DNA of 48,004 nucleotides from the NCBI GenBank assembly GCA_017459895.1, contig JAFUCA010000023.1, positions 1-48,004 of the forward strand, in the 5' to 3' direction. The stretch is from Bacillota bacterium. Lineage in GTDB: Bacteria; Bacillota; Clostridia; Peptostreptococcales; Anaerovoracaceae. A model generated the notes under the pieces. The model was not told where the DNA came from and searched no databases. It saw nothing but the letters and a program-made list of their open reading frames with translations. Below, one piece after another: positions 25,231 to 33,388 of this stretch. Position 1 is the first letter of the stretch; each line of letters begins with the position of its first letter. The translations under genes and the position numbers were made by a program.

Positions 25231-27357
25231 CTACTCCATCAGCGTGGTCTGCATCAGGTAAACCTCCTCCCGCAGCGTCCTGGCCTCATGCTCCGTGATC
25301 CGGCCTTCCGCCCGCAGCCGGCGGATCTGATCCAGCTCGATCTCCAAGGCGTTGGCATCCGCCTCATCCGCGAAATGCCAGGCTTTGCGGAACTGCTCTC
25401 CGGTGGTGTTTTTCACGCCCCGGGGAAGGGCATCGTGGATGCCGTGGTTCAGCTCATCGGTATCCTCCCGCACCTTGTCCTGACCGTAATTGAGTCTGCC
25501 CCACAGGGATTCCAGCGCCGTTTCATGCTCCTCCAGGAGCACGGCTGCCACGCGGCTGCGCTCCGGATCCTTCCCATCCTTCACCGTCTGCAGATAATCC
25601 ATCGCTGCGTGCTCCAGATCGATGGCGAACAGGACGGTATCGTAGTAGAGCTTGGCCTTCTGATCATCGTCATAGTCCTGTCTTTTGAACCGGAACAGGC
25701 GCAGGAACAGACGTCCCCGGCGGCTCGCGAACCGTGCTCCCACGTGCTCCGCGCCGCCAAAGTAACCGACGGAGGACCGGATCCCGGGAAGAGCCGCGAA
25801 GTACGGCAGGGCCTGACCGATGGATATCTCCGACTGATCCTGCTTCTGGATCTCGTCCGCGCGCTTCTGCTGCACCGCCAGCACTTCCTGGATCAGTTGT
25901 TCCATGATCTGCCCGCAGGTGTCCATCGCCAGCCTTTGCCGCATCAGCCGCACCCGGTAGCGCATCAGCGCCAGCCGCAGCGCCGGTGTGAACTCCGAAT
26001 TCGGATATTCATCCAGAAGCCTTCGCATTTCCTCCACGGTGCCCTCCAGCGTCATGACCCGGGCCTGCTGCAGGTGTCTTTCTTCGTCGGCGTTCTCAGC
26101 CTTTGGAGCAAGCCGGGGCAGCAGGAAATCCGCCAGCAGCAGGGTGCACAGAATCACTCCGGAGGTCAGGAAGATGATCAGCTCCCGGTGGGGGAAGGCG
26201 CTGCCCTGCCGCACGAACAGAGGAATCGTCATAATGATGGAAAGGGTCACCGCCCCCTTGGGCCCTGCGATCGTTGTGACCAGGGCCCGCCGGATGGTGC
26301 GGGACGGATGCGCGCCTCCCCGCTGTCCGGTCTGGGGATCCCGGTGGATCAGTTCCAGCGCGGCCAGCCAGAGAAACCGGATCAGGATGATCGTCGCGGT
26401 GACGGCAAACATCGCCCCGAGAACGATCCCCGGCGCGATGCCTCCCATAGCATCCGGACTCATGACCATGGGCAGCTGCATCCCCAGCATGACGAAGAGG
26501 ATCCCGTTGATCAGAAACACGATCACTTCCCAGAAACTGTTCGATACCATCTCCTGACGGGCCCGCTCCGGGGAATTCAGGCGGATCACTTTTTCCTGCA
26601 TGACCAGCCCCGCGGCCACCACGGCCAGGATCCCGCTGACGTGCATCTCCTCCGCCACGAGAAAGAGAATGAACGGGGTCAGTACCTCGTACATCACGTG
26701 GATGATCGTATTGACGTATCCCCGTCGTCTCAGCCACCCCATCACCAGACGCAGAATCGCGCCGATCACGATGCCGACGGCGATCCCGCCGAAGAAGAGC
26801 ACGGAGAAGGATCCGATGGCGCTGACGGCGGAGAAGGCCCCCGTCACCGCCGCCGCAATGGCAAACTGAAAGGATACCACGCCGGAGGCGTCGTTGATCA
26901 GCGCTTCTCCGGACAGCAGCACCGACTGTCTCTTCGTCAGGCTGATGGTCTGCCCCAGCGCCGCTACTGCCGCCGCGTCGGTCGGTCCCAGCGCCGCCGC
27001 GCATGCAAAGGCTGCCGCCAGCGGGATGGTTGGGATGATCCGGTTCAGAACAAATCCCGCGACAAGGACGCTGACGATCACCAGCGCGATGGCCATCGAC
27101 AGGATGGACCACTTATTGTTCCACAGCTGAACGCGGGTCGATTCCTGTGACTCCCGAAACAGCAGCGGCGCGATAAAGAGCATCAGAAACAGCTCCGCAT
27201 CGATGTGCACCTCCGCCAGCGCAGGCAGGATCAGCGCCGCCGCAAATCCGACGCCGATCTGCAGCAGGGGCAGCGACATGCGTGAAATCATCTGATCCAG
27301 AACCGATGATGCTGCGACACAGGCGAGTAATAGTAATACCAGTTCAAATAATTCCAT
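25231..27357 (-). CDS. CPA1-type Na+/H+ antiporter (NhaP-like) with long cytosolic tail
   Basis: The 708-residue protein has about twelve hydrophobic segments in its first 420 residues, with the CPA1 ion-path motifs GPTDAAAVAALG and GEALINDASGVV. The last ~280 residues are hydrophilic and helical with many charged residues, a probable regulatory domain. It exchanges sodium or potassium for protons. It has its own near-consensus promoter and ends 71 nt before the cysteine desulfurase start. Confidence 0.9.
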   Translation of the reverse strand: MELFELVLLLLACVAASSVLDQMISRMSLPLLQIGVGFAAALILPALAEVHIDAELFLMLFIAPLLFRESQESTRVQLWNNKWSILSMAIALVIVSVLVAGFVLNRIIPTIPLAAAFACAAALGPTDAAAVAALGQTISLTKRQSVLLSGEALINDASGVVSFQFAIAAAVTGAFSAVSAIGSFSVLFFGGIAVGIVIGAILRLVMGWLRRRGYVNTIIHVMYEVLTPFILFLVAEEMHVSGILAVVAAGLVMQEKVIRLNSPERARQEMVSNSFWEVIVFLINGILFVMLGMQLPMVMSPDAMGGIAPGIVLGAMFAVTATIILIRFLWLAALELIHRDPQTGQRGGAHPSRTIRRALVTTIAGPKGAVTLSIIMTIPLFVRQGSAFPHRELIIFLTSGVILCTLLLADFLLPRLAPKAENADEERHLQQARVMTLEGTVEEMRRLLDEYPNSEFTPALRLALMRYRVRLMRQRLAMDTCGQIMEQLIQEVLAVQQKRADEIQKQDQSEISIGQALPYFAALPGIRSSVGYFGGAEHVGARFASRRGRLFLRLFRFKRQDYDDDQKAKLYYDTVLFAIDLEHAAMDYLQTVKDGKDPERSRVAAVLLEEHETALESLWGRLNYGQDKVREDTDELNHGIHDALPRGVKNTTGEQFRKAWHFADEADANALEIELDQIRRLRAEGRITEHEARTLREEVYLMQTTLME

Positions 27358-27402
27358 ATCTTCTCCTCAGCCCTCTCTTCTCTGCAGTAATCCTGCGATA
27401 TT

Positions 27403-27431
27403 ATTATGCAATGCAAATTCGCGAACGTCAA
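27403..27431 (-). promoter_or_regulatory. Promoter of the NhaP-like antiporter
   Basis: Minus strand TTGACG (27431-27426), 17-nt spacer, CATAAT (27408-27403), 45 nt before the ATG, which has an AGGAG site. Confidence 0.7.
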
Positions 27432-27444
27432 CATTCAGAAAAAG

Positions 27445-27473
27445 TTCCAATCTTCACCGATATGTCCTATAAT
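27445..27473 (+). promoter_or_regulatory. Promoter giving a probably leaderless transcript
   Basis: A perfect TATAAT (27468-27473) with a weak -35 (TTCCAA, 27445-27450) 17 nt upstream. The first in-frame ATG with good downstream coding (27480) is exactly seven nt after the -10, where transcription normally starts, and there is no ribosome-binding site. The mRNA is therefore predicted to begin at the start codon. Confidence 0.5.
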
Positions 27474-27479
27474 ACTGAT

Positions 27480-28355
27480 ATGAAGATGATCGAATTATTA
27501 GAAAGAAACAAAGAAAACCTACTGACCGAGCTGGCAGCATCGAAGGCGGCGGACAAGGCCGTCCGCATTCTTGAGAACGAGCTGGACCGGCTCCTTCTGA
27601 CGTACAATGAACAGTGCGCGGATGACCGGCAGCGCAGTGCAGCGGCGAACCTGCTGCAGGCGATCCGGCTGTCGCTGCCCCTGATCGATTCCGCCGGGGA
27701 AACGAAGATCTGGGAAACGGAGACGGAGCACGGAAGCAAGGGCCGGATCAGTCCTCTGCTGTTCCTGTTTCTGATCGCGGCACTGGTTCTGTGCGGGCTG
27801 GGGCTTTTGCCCTTCCTTCTGCCGCAGTGGGAAGCGGGAAAATCACCGGAGCTCATCAAACCGCTGTCCCTGCTTCTAGGAGGGCTGGTATGCGCTGCGC
27901 TTGGGGGAACCTTCTGCCGGCGCATCGGGAGCACGCAGCCACGGTACCGCAGGCAGGTGGAAGTACGAACGGATCCAGGAAAGATCTACCGGACCTTCCG
28001 AAACGCGATCCTCGCGGCGGATCAGAGTCTCGAAGAGATCCGGGCCATGGATCGCTGGGACAAGCGGGATCAGGCCGGTTCAATCGATGGACGCCCGGTA
28101 TCCCCTGCGCAGCTTGAGCTGTTTTCCGATCTGCTGGAGGCAGAGTATCTTCAGGATCCGGAATTCGCTCTCGAAAAGATCAGTCAGATCAGATACTATC
28201 TGCACAGCCAGCAGATCGAAGCGGTGGATTACACCGAGGATACACAGCCGTTCTTTAACATGATGCCCGGGCAGACCGCCCGGACCATACGCCCTGCTCT
28301 GGTGGCGGACGGCAAACTGCTCTGCAGGGGAATCGCTTCCTCGGGAGCGAAATGA
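27480..28355 (+). CDS. Membrane-anchored helical protein, partner of an Hsp70-like ATPase
   Basis: The 291-residue protein is not recognised. Residues 1-85 are highly charged and helical (LLERNKENLLTELAAS, AVRILENELDRLLL), probably a coiled coil. Two hydrophobic segments follow (about 93-115, LLFLFLIAALVLCGLGLLPF, and 128-146, LSLLLGGLVCAALGG), then a soluble C-terminal half of about 140 residues. The stop overlaps the ATG of the Hsp70-like gene (ATGA), so they are co-translated. The start is uncertain: the frame is open from 27282, but that part overlaps the antiporter gene; 27480 and 27486 are the candidates. A membrane scaffold or regulator of the ATPase is a plausible role. Confidence 0.7.
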   Translation: MKMIELLERNKENLLTELAASKAADKAVRILENELDRLLLTYNEQCADDRQRSAAANLLQAIRLSLPLIDSAGETKIWETETEHGSKGRISPLLFLFLIAALVLCGLGLLPFLLPQWEAGKSPELIKPLSLLLGGLVCAALGGTFCRRIGSTQPRYRRQVEVRTDPGKIYRTFRNAILAADQSLEEIRAMDRWDKRDQAGSIDGRPVSPAQLELFSDLLEAEYLQDPEFALEKISQIRYYLHSQQIEAVDYTEDTQPFFNMMPGQTARTIRPALVADGKLLCRGIASSGAK

Positions 28356-30280
28356 GGTACAAGATGGATCGTTTTTTTGGATTTGATCTGGGTGATGCGG
28401 AGAGCGCCATCGCCAGACTTTATAAGGAAGACCCGTCGGCGCCGGAGATCATCCCCGTCGCCGGAGAGAAAAGCTTTATCACCGCCTATGCCCAGCTGAC
28501 ATCGGGAGAACTGCTGATCGGCGAGAAAGCCTGTTATGCCGACCATGTCACGAAGCGCAGGATCCGGTTCAAGAGTCATTTCCTGACGGACAGCTCCACG
28601 GAAGCGGACATCCGAAGCTTCGCCGCGGGAGTCCTGGGATCCCTGTACGGCAGCGGCGATCTCATTCAAAACGAGGAGACCAGCCTTTACATTGGATGCC
28701 CCGCCGGATGGGACCGGAATGCCCGGGAGCACTACCGGGAGATTTTCGAGCGCGCCGGATACCCGCCGGTCAAGATCATTTCCGAATCCAGGGCTGCCAT
28801 GGTCAGCGCCTGCCAGTCGAAGCACCTGCAGATCGGTGTGGACATTCTGTCCCGCCCGGTCCTCGTCGTGGACATCGGATCCTCGACGACGGATTTCGCG
28901 TACATCATGGGCGGCAAGGAGGTCGAGATGCATACCGCCGGTGAGGTCGCTCTCGGAGGCGGACTCATGGACGAGCTTCTGCTGGAGGAATCCATCGCCT
29001 CCTCCGGCGTATTCCAGAAGAAAATCCGTTCGGTCTTCGAAGAAAGCGAGCCCTGGCGCGCCTACGCGGAGTTTGCCGCCAGACGTCTGAAGGAAAAGTA
29101 CTTCTCCGATGAGGACTACTGGAGCAGGAATAAATGCACTGAAACGGTCATGCTCTACTATAACCTCCCCGTGAAACTGACGCTTCGGATGGACAAGACC
29201 GTGGCGGACAAGCTGGTGAACGGGAAAATGGCCAGCCTCGGAGGCCGCTCCTTCGGCGAAGTATTCAGGACCTCCCTGAAGGATGTACGGGACAGCATCA
29301 CAGGCAGACAGCCGGAGCTGCTGTTTCTCACCGGCGGGGTCAGCAAGATGCCCCAGGTCCGTCAGTGGTGCAGCGAGGTATTCCCGGAGGCGGTCGTCAT
29401 TTCTGCGGCCGATCCCGAGTTCTCCGTTGCCCGGGGCCTGGCTTACTGCGGCCGGATCGATGAAGATATGAAGGAGTTCAAGGCGGATCTGGATCAGTTC
29501 CTGAATTCCAGCACCATTGAAGAAATCGTAGGCAAACACATCACCCGGCTGTACAAGGACGCCGTCGACCGTCTGGTGGATCCGATCATCTCCAAAGTCG
29601 CGCTGCCGGTCTTCGAGCAGTGGCGCTCCGGTGAGATCCGCCGGCTTTCGGATACCGATGTTGTGCTGCAGGAGGAGATCGGCCGGTTCCTGGGGGAAGA
29701 TGAGATCCGCGAGATGCTGGCCGGCTCCATCGCGTCCTGGCTGCGGCCGGTGGTTGAGGAACTGGAGGAATTCACGGTGCCGATCTGCATCGCCCACCGT
29801 GTGCCCTACACGGCTCTGAGCCTGAAGTCCTATCTGTCCGTTTCCGACATCAGTATCAAGATGGATGCCAAAGAGATGTTTGCCATCAGTGAGATGACTC
29901 TGCTCATCGACTCCATCGTGACGGCCCTGCTGGCCATCCTGATGTCCACCTTCAGCTTCATCCCGTTCTTCGCGGACCCCAGCGGCATCATGATCGGGAT
30001 CATCACCTCCGTCGTGCTCCTGTTTCTCGGCAAAGACAAGATGGAAGAAAAAATGCTGACGGCGGATATTCCAAAGGCTGTACGCCGCCTCGTGCCGAAG
30101 AGCGCATTCAGCTCCCGCATGGACAACCTGAGCTCCAGCGTCAAGGAAGCCTTCTATGAAAGTCTGGAGCAGGAGAAAAACGACGAGATCCGAAAGCGCA
30201 TGGTCGAGGAGATCTCCTCCCAGATCCAGCACACCCTCGTGAAGATGTCGGAAGTCGTCGAGATTCCCCTGGGATCGTAG
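28352..30280 (+). CDS. Hsp70/actin-fold ATPase with C-terminal membrane segments
   Basis: The 642-residue protein has an Hsp70-type nucleotide-binding domain: phosphate 1 motif FFGFDLGDAES at the start, LYIGCPAGW, connect region ISESRAAMVSA, phosphate 2 motif VVDIGSSTTDF (about residue 172) and the adenosine motif FLTGGVSKMP (about residue 330). The remainder (about 370-642) does not look like an Hsp70 substrate-binding domain. It is helical and contains two hydrophobic segments (about 512-535 and 542-562), followed by a charged C-terminal helix. This resembles no named chaperone. It forms a two-gene operon with the membrane-anchored helical protein. An ATP-driven switch at the membrane is inferred. 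Confidence 0.75.
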   Translation: MRYKMDRFFGFDLGDAESAIARLYKEDPSAPEIIPVAGEKSFITAYAQLTSGELLIGEKACYADHVTKRRIRFKSHFLTDSSTEADIRSFAAGVLGSLYGSGDLIQNEETSLYIGCPAGWDRNAREHYREIFERAGYPPVKIISESRAAMVSACQSKHLQIGVDILSRPVLVVDIGSSTTDFAYIMGGKEVEMHTAGEVALGGGLMDELLLEESIASSGVFQKKIRSVFEESEPWRAYAEFAARRLKEKYFSDEDYWSRNKCTETVMLYYNLPVKLTLRMDKTVADKLVNGKMASLGGRSFGEVFRTSLKDVRDSITGRQPELLFLTGGVSKMPQVRQWCSEVFPEAVVISAADPEFSVARGLAYCGRIDEDMKEFKADLDQFLNSSTIEEIVGKHITRLYKDAVDRLVDPIISKVALPVFEQWRSGEIRRLSDTDVVLQEEIGRFLGEDEIREMLAGSIASWLRPVVEELEEFTVPICIAHRVPYTALSLKSYLSVSDISIKMDAKEMFAISEMTLLIDSIVTALLAILMSTFSFIPFFADPSGIMIGIITSVVLLFLGKDKMEEKMLTADIPKAVRRLVPKSAFSSRMDNLSSSVKEAFYESLEQEKNDEIRKRMVEEISSQIQHTLVKMSEVVEIPLGS

Positions 30281-30289
30281 GCAATTGTA

Positions 30290-30811
30290 TCAATCACGCT
30301 GTCTCTTTCTGGTAAGACCCCTGATCCGCTCTGTCGTAAACCCCATCGGACAGTAAGTGCACCATGCCCGTGGCGTGAAAAGTATGCCGGAGAGGACCGC
30401 AAACGCCGTTGCGATCTCCATGAATACGAGTACCGCGTTGCCCGTGGCATAAAGACCTCTCGGAATGAATATTACAAGCATGACGGCAAAGGAGCCCATC
30501 ATGATGGCCCACAGCGCGAACCTGAAGTTCTTCGATGTCATGAAACCAGGTTTTTTCAGTCCGATATTGATATGACTGCCGATCTTCCCAATGAAGGATC
30601 CTCTCGGGCAGACACGGGAACAGTGCATCTTGCCTCTGCCCGATGCTGCTGTTATGATCGGCGTAAGCATGCACACAAACCCAAAGAGACCGAAGGGTTT
30701 CCACACATTGGCGACAGCCATCCACGCAATGGTTATGATCCATGACCAATCCTGAATGGAAGGAACCCACTTCTTCCCTTCCACGCTCAAAGGCCGCTTC
30801 TTTCTGCTCAT
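30290..30811 (-). CDS. 4Fe-4S-type membrane protein (NapH/polyferredoxin-like)
   Basis: The 173-residue protein has about four hydrophobic segments and two Cys motifs, HCSRVCPRGSF (about residue 65) and WCTYCPMGF (about residue 150), as in small NapH-like iron-sulfur membrane proteins. The full CxxCxxCxxxCP pattern of ferredoxins is not present, so each motif may supply only part of a cluster site. It probably transfers electrons between a membrane donor and a soluble partner. It is monocistronic behind a strong promoter and convergent with the Hsp70-like gene. Confidence 0.75.
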   Translation of the reverse strand: MSRKKRPLSVEGKKWVPSIQDWSWIITIAWMAVANVWKPFGLFGFVCMLTPIITAASGRGKMHCSRVCPRGSFIGKIGSHINIGLKKPGFMTSKNFRFALWAIMMGSFAVMLVIFIPRGLYATGNAVLVFMEIATAFAVLSGILFTPRAWCTYCPMGFTTERIRGLTRKRQRD

Positions 30812-30876
30812 TAATCTGCACCCCCTGTCTGAAAGCCCCGTCCATTGCCCTATTTATCTGGTAGGTTTATGTGTAA

Positions 30877-30905
30877 TGTATACTCCCGCGAAAACCTCTT
30901 GTCAA
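30877..30905 (-). promoter_or_regulatory. Strong promoter of the 4Fe-4S membrane protein gene
   Basis: Minus strand TTGACA (30905-30900), 17-nt spacer, TATACA (30882-30877), followed by GGGGGTG before the ATG at 30811. Confidence 0.75.
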
Positions 30906-30958
30906 TACATTTTTGCTCTCTTCCGCTGGTTTAACGATTCTCATATTACTTTTTTCTT

Positions 30959-31546
30959 CTAACTATCTCCTTTTCTTTTCATCGCAATCAGTCCGCTCTG
31001 TATCCTATAGCCGATCTGCGCTAGGGAAGGACAATAATCATCTCGAGCGATACTTTTCTCCAACTGAACGCGACTGTACTTTTCGCTAGCACATTCTCTG
31101 ATATAAAAGATTCTTTCATTAATGTTCTTAACTTTTGACAGAATCACACGGTGATGTGAGAAGCCAATTGAGAAGAATTCTTCAAATGGAAACTCATCTT
31201 TCTTTAACGCTGGCCGTTTCCCTTCAGTATACTCTAATTTGGCACCAGCTGGTTCCAAAACAATTGATACATCTGCCCACTCCTCATAAAACGTACGCAT
31301 ATAACGAAGATTACGTGGTGAGAAACCTTTCAGGCCCGGAAGTTCCTTCTCAAGCCGTTCGCTGATTGCGTCAATGGCACCGCTGCCCCAGTTGCCATTT
31401 CTGGAATTGATGGAAATATACTTTCCGATTCCGTAATACAGAGTCAGCTGCTTCTCATTTACCGTTCTGGCAGCGTCATATTGACTTTGCAGGATTGCAG
31501 TTTTTATTACATCAACTGCTTCGTCATACTTCTGAATGTTACTCAT
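30959..31546 (-). CDS. DUF1016 (YhcG N-terminal domain) protein, truncated relative to family
   Basis: The 195-residue protein starts MSNIQKYDEAV with AGGAGG nine nt upstream. It matches the N-terminal helical domain of YhcG-type proteins (LYYGIGKYIS, WGSGAIDAISERLEKELPGLKGFS, RNLRYMRTFYEEW). Full YhcG proteins are about 350 residues and carry a PD-(D/E)XK nuclease domain at the C-terminus; that domain is absent here. Base composition is visibly AT-richer than the neighbours. It could be a remnant of a longer acquired gene or a free-standing DNA-binding half. It lies between a terminator and a strong promoter, isolated from operons. Confidence 0.75.
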   Translation of the reverse strand: MSNIQKYDEAVDVIKTAILQSQYDAARTVNEKQLTLYYGIGKYISINSRNGNWGSGAIDAISERLEKELPGLKGFSPRNLRYMRTFYEEWADVSIVLEPAGAKLEYTEGKRPALKKDEFPFEEFFSIGFSHHRVILSKVKNINERIFYIRECASEKYSRVQLEKSIARDDYCPSLAQIGYRIQSGLIAMKRKGDS

Positions 31547-31580
31547 AATCCATACCTCCTTTTCTCGTCTTGTGATTAAC

Positions 31581-31625
31581 AAAAAACGTCAGGATAACGT
31601 GCCTGAAATCACGTATATCCTGACG
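31581..31625 (-). terminator. Strong hairpin terminator downstream of the flavorubredoxin region
   Basis: On the minus strand CGTCAGGATA, then a small internal asymmetry, CGTG, an 8-nt loop and the complementary arm CACG-TATCCTGACG are followed by UUUUUU. The stem spans 31587-31625. It ends transcription coming from the flavorubredoxin operon and insulates the DUF1016 gene. It could also be the end of a small mobile element. Confidence 0.7.
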
Positions 31626-31820
31626 CACTTAACCCGCGACTGGGTCCGGCCGGAAAAGACCTGCAATATGAAACTCCGCTTCACAGCAAGGACATCTGCT
31701 AATGCTGTTCTACTGCAAAGGCTGGTCTGCACATCTATCATACTTCATATTATGAAGCGTTTCAACCCCAAAAAATCCCATATATTCCCAACTCACGTCC
31801 ATATCTGCTGCTGCTATCGT
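31626..31820. other. Unassigned 195-bp stretch after the flavorubredoxin gene
   Basis: No supported gene. It holds one copy of the GCAAAGGCTG word (31715-31724) and a short inverted repeat around CTTCATA-TATGAAG (31743-31757). A minus-strand 30-codon frame from 31802 has no ribosome-binding site, and a zinc-ribbon-like CPCCEAEFH in another frame nearby may be the trace of a decayed gene. Confidence 0.4.
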
Positions 31821-33164
31821 TTATTTCTTATGGAACTTGCTCTTTGGCGCTCCACAGATCGGACATTTGAAATCGTCCGGCATCGGCTCATTGTCTCTAT
31901 ATTCCCAGTTACAGATGTCGCAGACCCAGACCTCGGACGCTTCCGCTTCGGTCGCCTGCTGATCCTCCGCCTCTTCACCTGTGACAAGTGCGTTTACCAT
32001 TTCAGGAATAGCCGCATAATCCTCCTCTGCAGGATTCCAGTTGCTGCGGACGTTCGCATCGATGACATCAAATCCTGCATCCGCCAGCTTTTCCTGCAGG
32101 ATCTTCACGGATTCTCCGCTCCAGCCGTAGCAGCCGAATGCCGCCGCCTTCTTGTTTTTGAATTTCAAAGTCTTCAGGAATGACAGCCAGCCTGCGACAC
32201 TGGTCAGAATATCGTTGACGCAGGTCGGAGATCCTACCGCGATCGCCTTTGACTTGAACACCTCCGTCATCAGTTCATTCTTATCGGTCCTTGCAATGTT
32301 GAATACCTTGACGGTTGTCTCCGGGTCCTGACGGTTGATCTCAGCGGCAATCGCATGAGCCAGCTTCGCGGTGCCCTCCCACATGGTGTCATAGGCCACC
32401 GTGATCTGGTTCTCCTGATAGGCGTCCGCCCACTCGGCGTACTTATTCACGATCTGCATCGGATCATTTCTCCAGATCACGCCGTGGGCAGGCGCGATGA
32501 TATCGATGGGCAGATTCAGTTTACCGATCTCATCCAGTTTCCTTGTTACAAACGGCGCAAACGGGTTCAGGATGTTGGCGAAGTATTTCATGGCTTCTTT
32601 ATAGAGCAAAGCCTGGTCTGCCTTATCGTTGAACAGTTCTTCCACCGCAAAGTGCTGCCCGAAGGCATCCATGGAGAACAGGATATTGTCGCCTGTCATA
32701 TAAGTTGCCATGGAATCCGGCCAGTGGAGCATCTTCATCTCAACGAAAATGAGCTGTTTGCCATTACCGATGTCAAGGCTGTCCCCGGTCTTGACGGTAT
32801 GGAAATCCCATCCCTGCTTACCGTACTGGCCTTCCAGGGATTTGACGCAGTTGGACGTGCAGTAGACCGGTGTCCCCGGGATCTCCTTCAGCAGGGCCGG
32901 AAGCGTGCCGGAGTGATCCTGTTCACCGTGATTGACGATGATGCAGTCGATCTTGTCGAGCACACCTCCTGCTCTCAGATTCTCGATGAATTCATCCCTG
33001 TGGGGAAGCCAGACGGTATCCACCAATACTGTTTTCTCTTCTTCGATCAGATATGCGTTCTGACTGGATCCGTTCATGATGGAATACTCATCTCCGTGAA
33101 ATGTTTCCAGTTCCCAGTCCATGTAACCGATCCAGCTTACGTTGTTTTTGACCTGTTTTCTCAT
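31821..33164 (-). CDS. Flavorubredoxin (FprA/NorV-type A-flavoprotein fused to rubredoxin)
   Basis: The 447-residue protein has an N-terminal metallo-beta-lactamase-like diiron domain with NHGEQDHSG (HxExDH, about residue 80), HWPDSMATY, DAFGQH and PAHGVIW ligands, a flavodoxin domain (VAYDTMWEGTAKLA, about residue 255) and a C-terminal rubredoxin (VCDICNWEY and CPICGAP, about residues 400-440). Such enzymes reduce nitric oxide to nitrous oxide or oxygen to water in anaerobes. It is the last gene of the operon with DUF2249 and DUF1858 proteins and is divergent from a Crp/Fnr regulator, which supports a nitrosative or oxidative stress role. Confidence 0.95.
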   Translation of the reverse strand: MRKQVKNNVSWIGYMDWELETFHGDEYSIMNGSSQNAYLIEEEKTVLVDTVWLPHRDEFIENLRAGGVLDKIDCIIVNHGEQDHSGTLPALLKEIPGTPVYCTSNCVKSLEGQYGKQGWDFHTVKTGDSLDIGNGKQLIFVEMKMLHWPDSMATYMTGDNILFSMDAFGQHFAVEELFNDKADQALLYKEAMKYFANILNPFAPFVTRKLDEIGKLNLPIDIIAPAHGVIWRNDPMQIVNKYAEWADAYQENQITVAYDTMWEGTAKLAHAIAAEINRQDPETTVKVFNIARTDKNELMTEVFKSKAIAVGSPTCVNDILTSVAGWLSFLKTLKFKNKKAAAFGCYGWSGESVKILQEKLADAGFDVIDANVRSNWNPAEEDYAAIPEMVNALVTGEEAEDQQATEAEASEVWVCDICNWEYRDNEPMPDDFKCPICGAPKSKFHKK

Positions 33165-33168
33165 TCCG

Positions 33169-33387
33169 TCACCTTTCCTTAATCATGTTCGTCAGTTTTT
33201 CGATGATCTTGTCTTCACTGATCCCTGACCTTTTGCTCATCTCAGCTACGGTTGCCTTCTTCAGCATGATCTTGCCTACCGGCGTGTTCAGAATTTTGAA
33301 TTTGTCACTGACTTTCATGGCTTCATCTTTCAGCCAGGGATATTCCTTCAATAAATCTGCCAGCTTTGTGTCTCTCGTAATTACCAT
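33169..33387 (-). CDS. DUF1858 domain protein
   Basis: The 72-residue protein (start MVITRDTKLADLL, GGAGG upstream) is a stand-alone DUF1858 domain, with the typical KEYPWLKDE and KVGRI-like TPVGKIMLKKATVAEMS segments. These domains accompany hybrid-cluster, hemerythrin or DUF2249 proteins in anaerobes and are linked to nitric oxide and Fe-S repair functions by context. Its start lies one base after the stop of the DUF2249 gene, and flavorubredoxin begins 4 nt after its own stop. The fit to an accessory role in NO defence is by neighbourhood. Confidence 0.8.
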   Translation of the reverse strand: MVITRDTKLADLLKEYPWLKDEAMKVSDKFKILNTPVGKIMLKKATVAEMSKRSGISEDKIIEKLTNMIKER

Positions 33388-33388
33388 C

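Noticed and set aside
25288-27150. 620-codon plus-strand frame opposite the NhaP-like gene
   Set aside because: Low-complexity His/Arg/Gln-rich product typical of an antisense frame; no start signal.
28229-30232. 667-codon minus-strand frame opposite the Hsp70-like gene
   Set aside because: The plus-strand frame has all Hsp70 nucleotide-binding motifs; the antisense frame has none.
31700-31802. 30-codon minus-strand frame and a nearby zinc-ribbon-like segment
   Set aside because: No ribosome-binding site, and the two parts are in different frames; it may be a decayed gene but cannot be supported.
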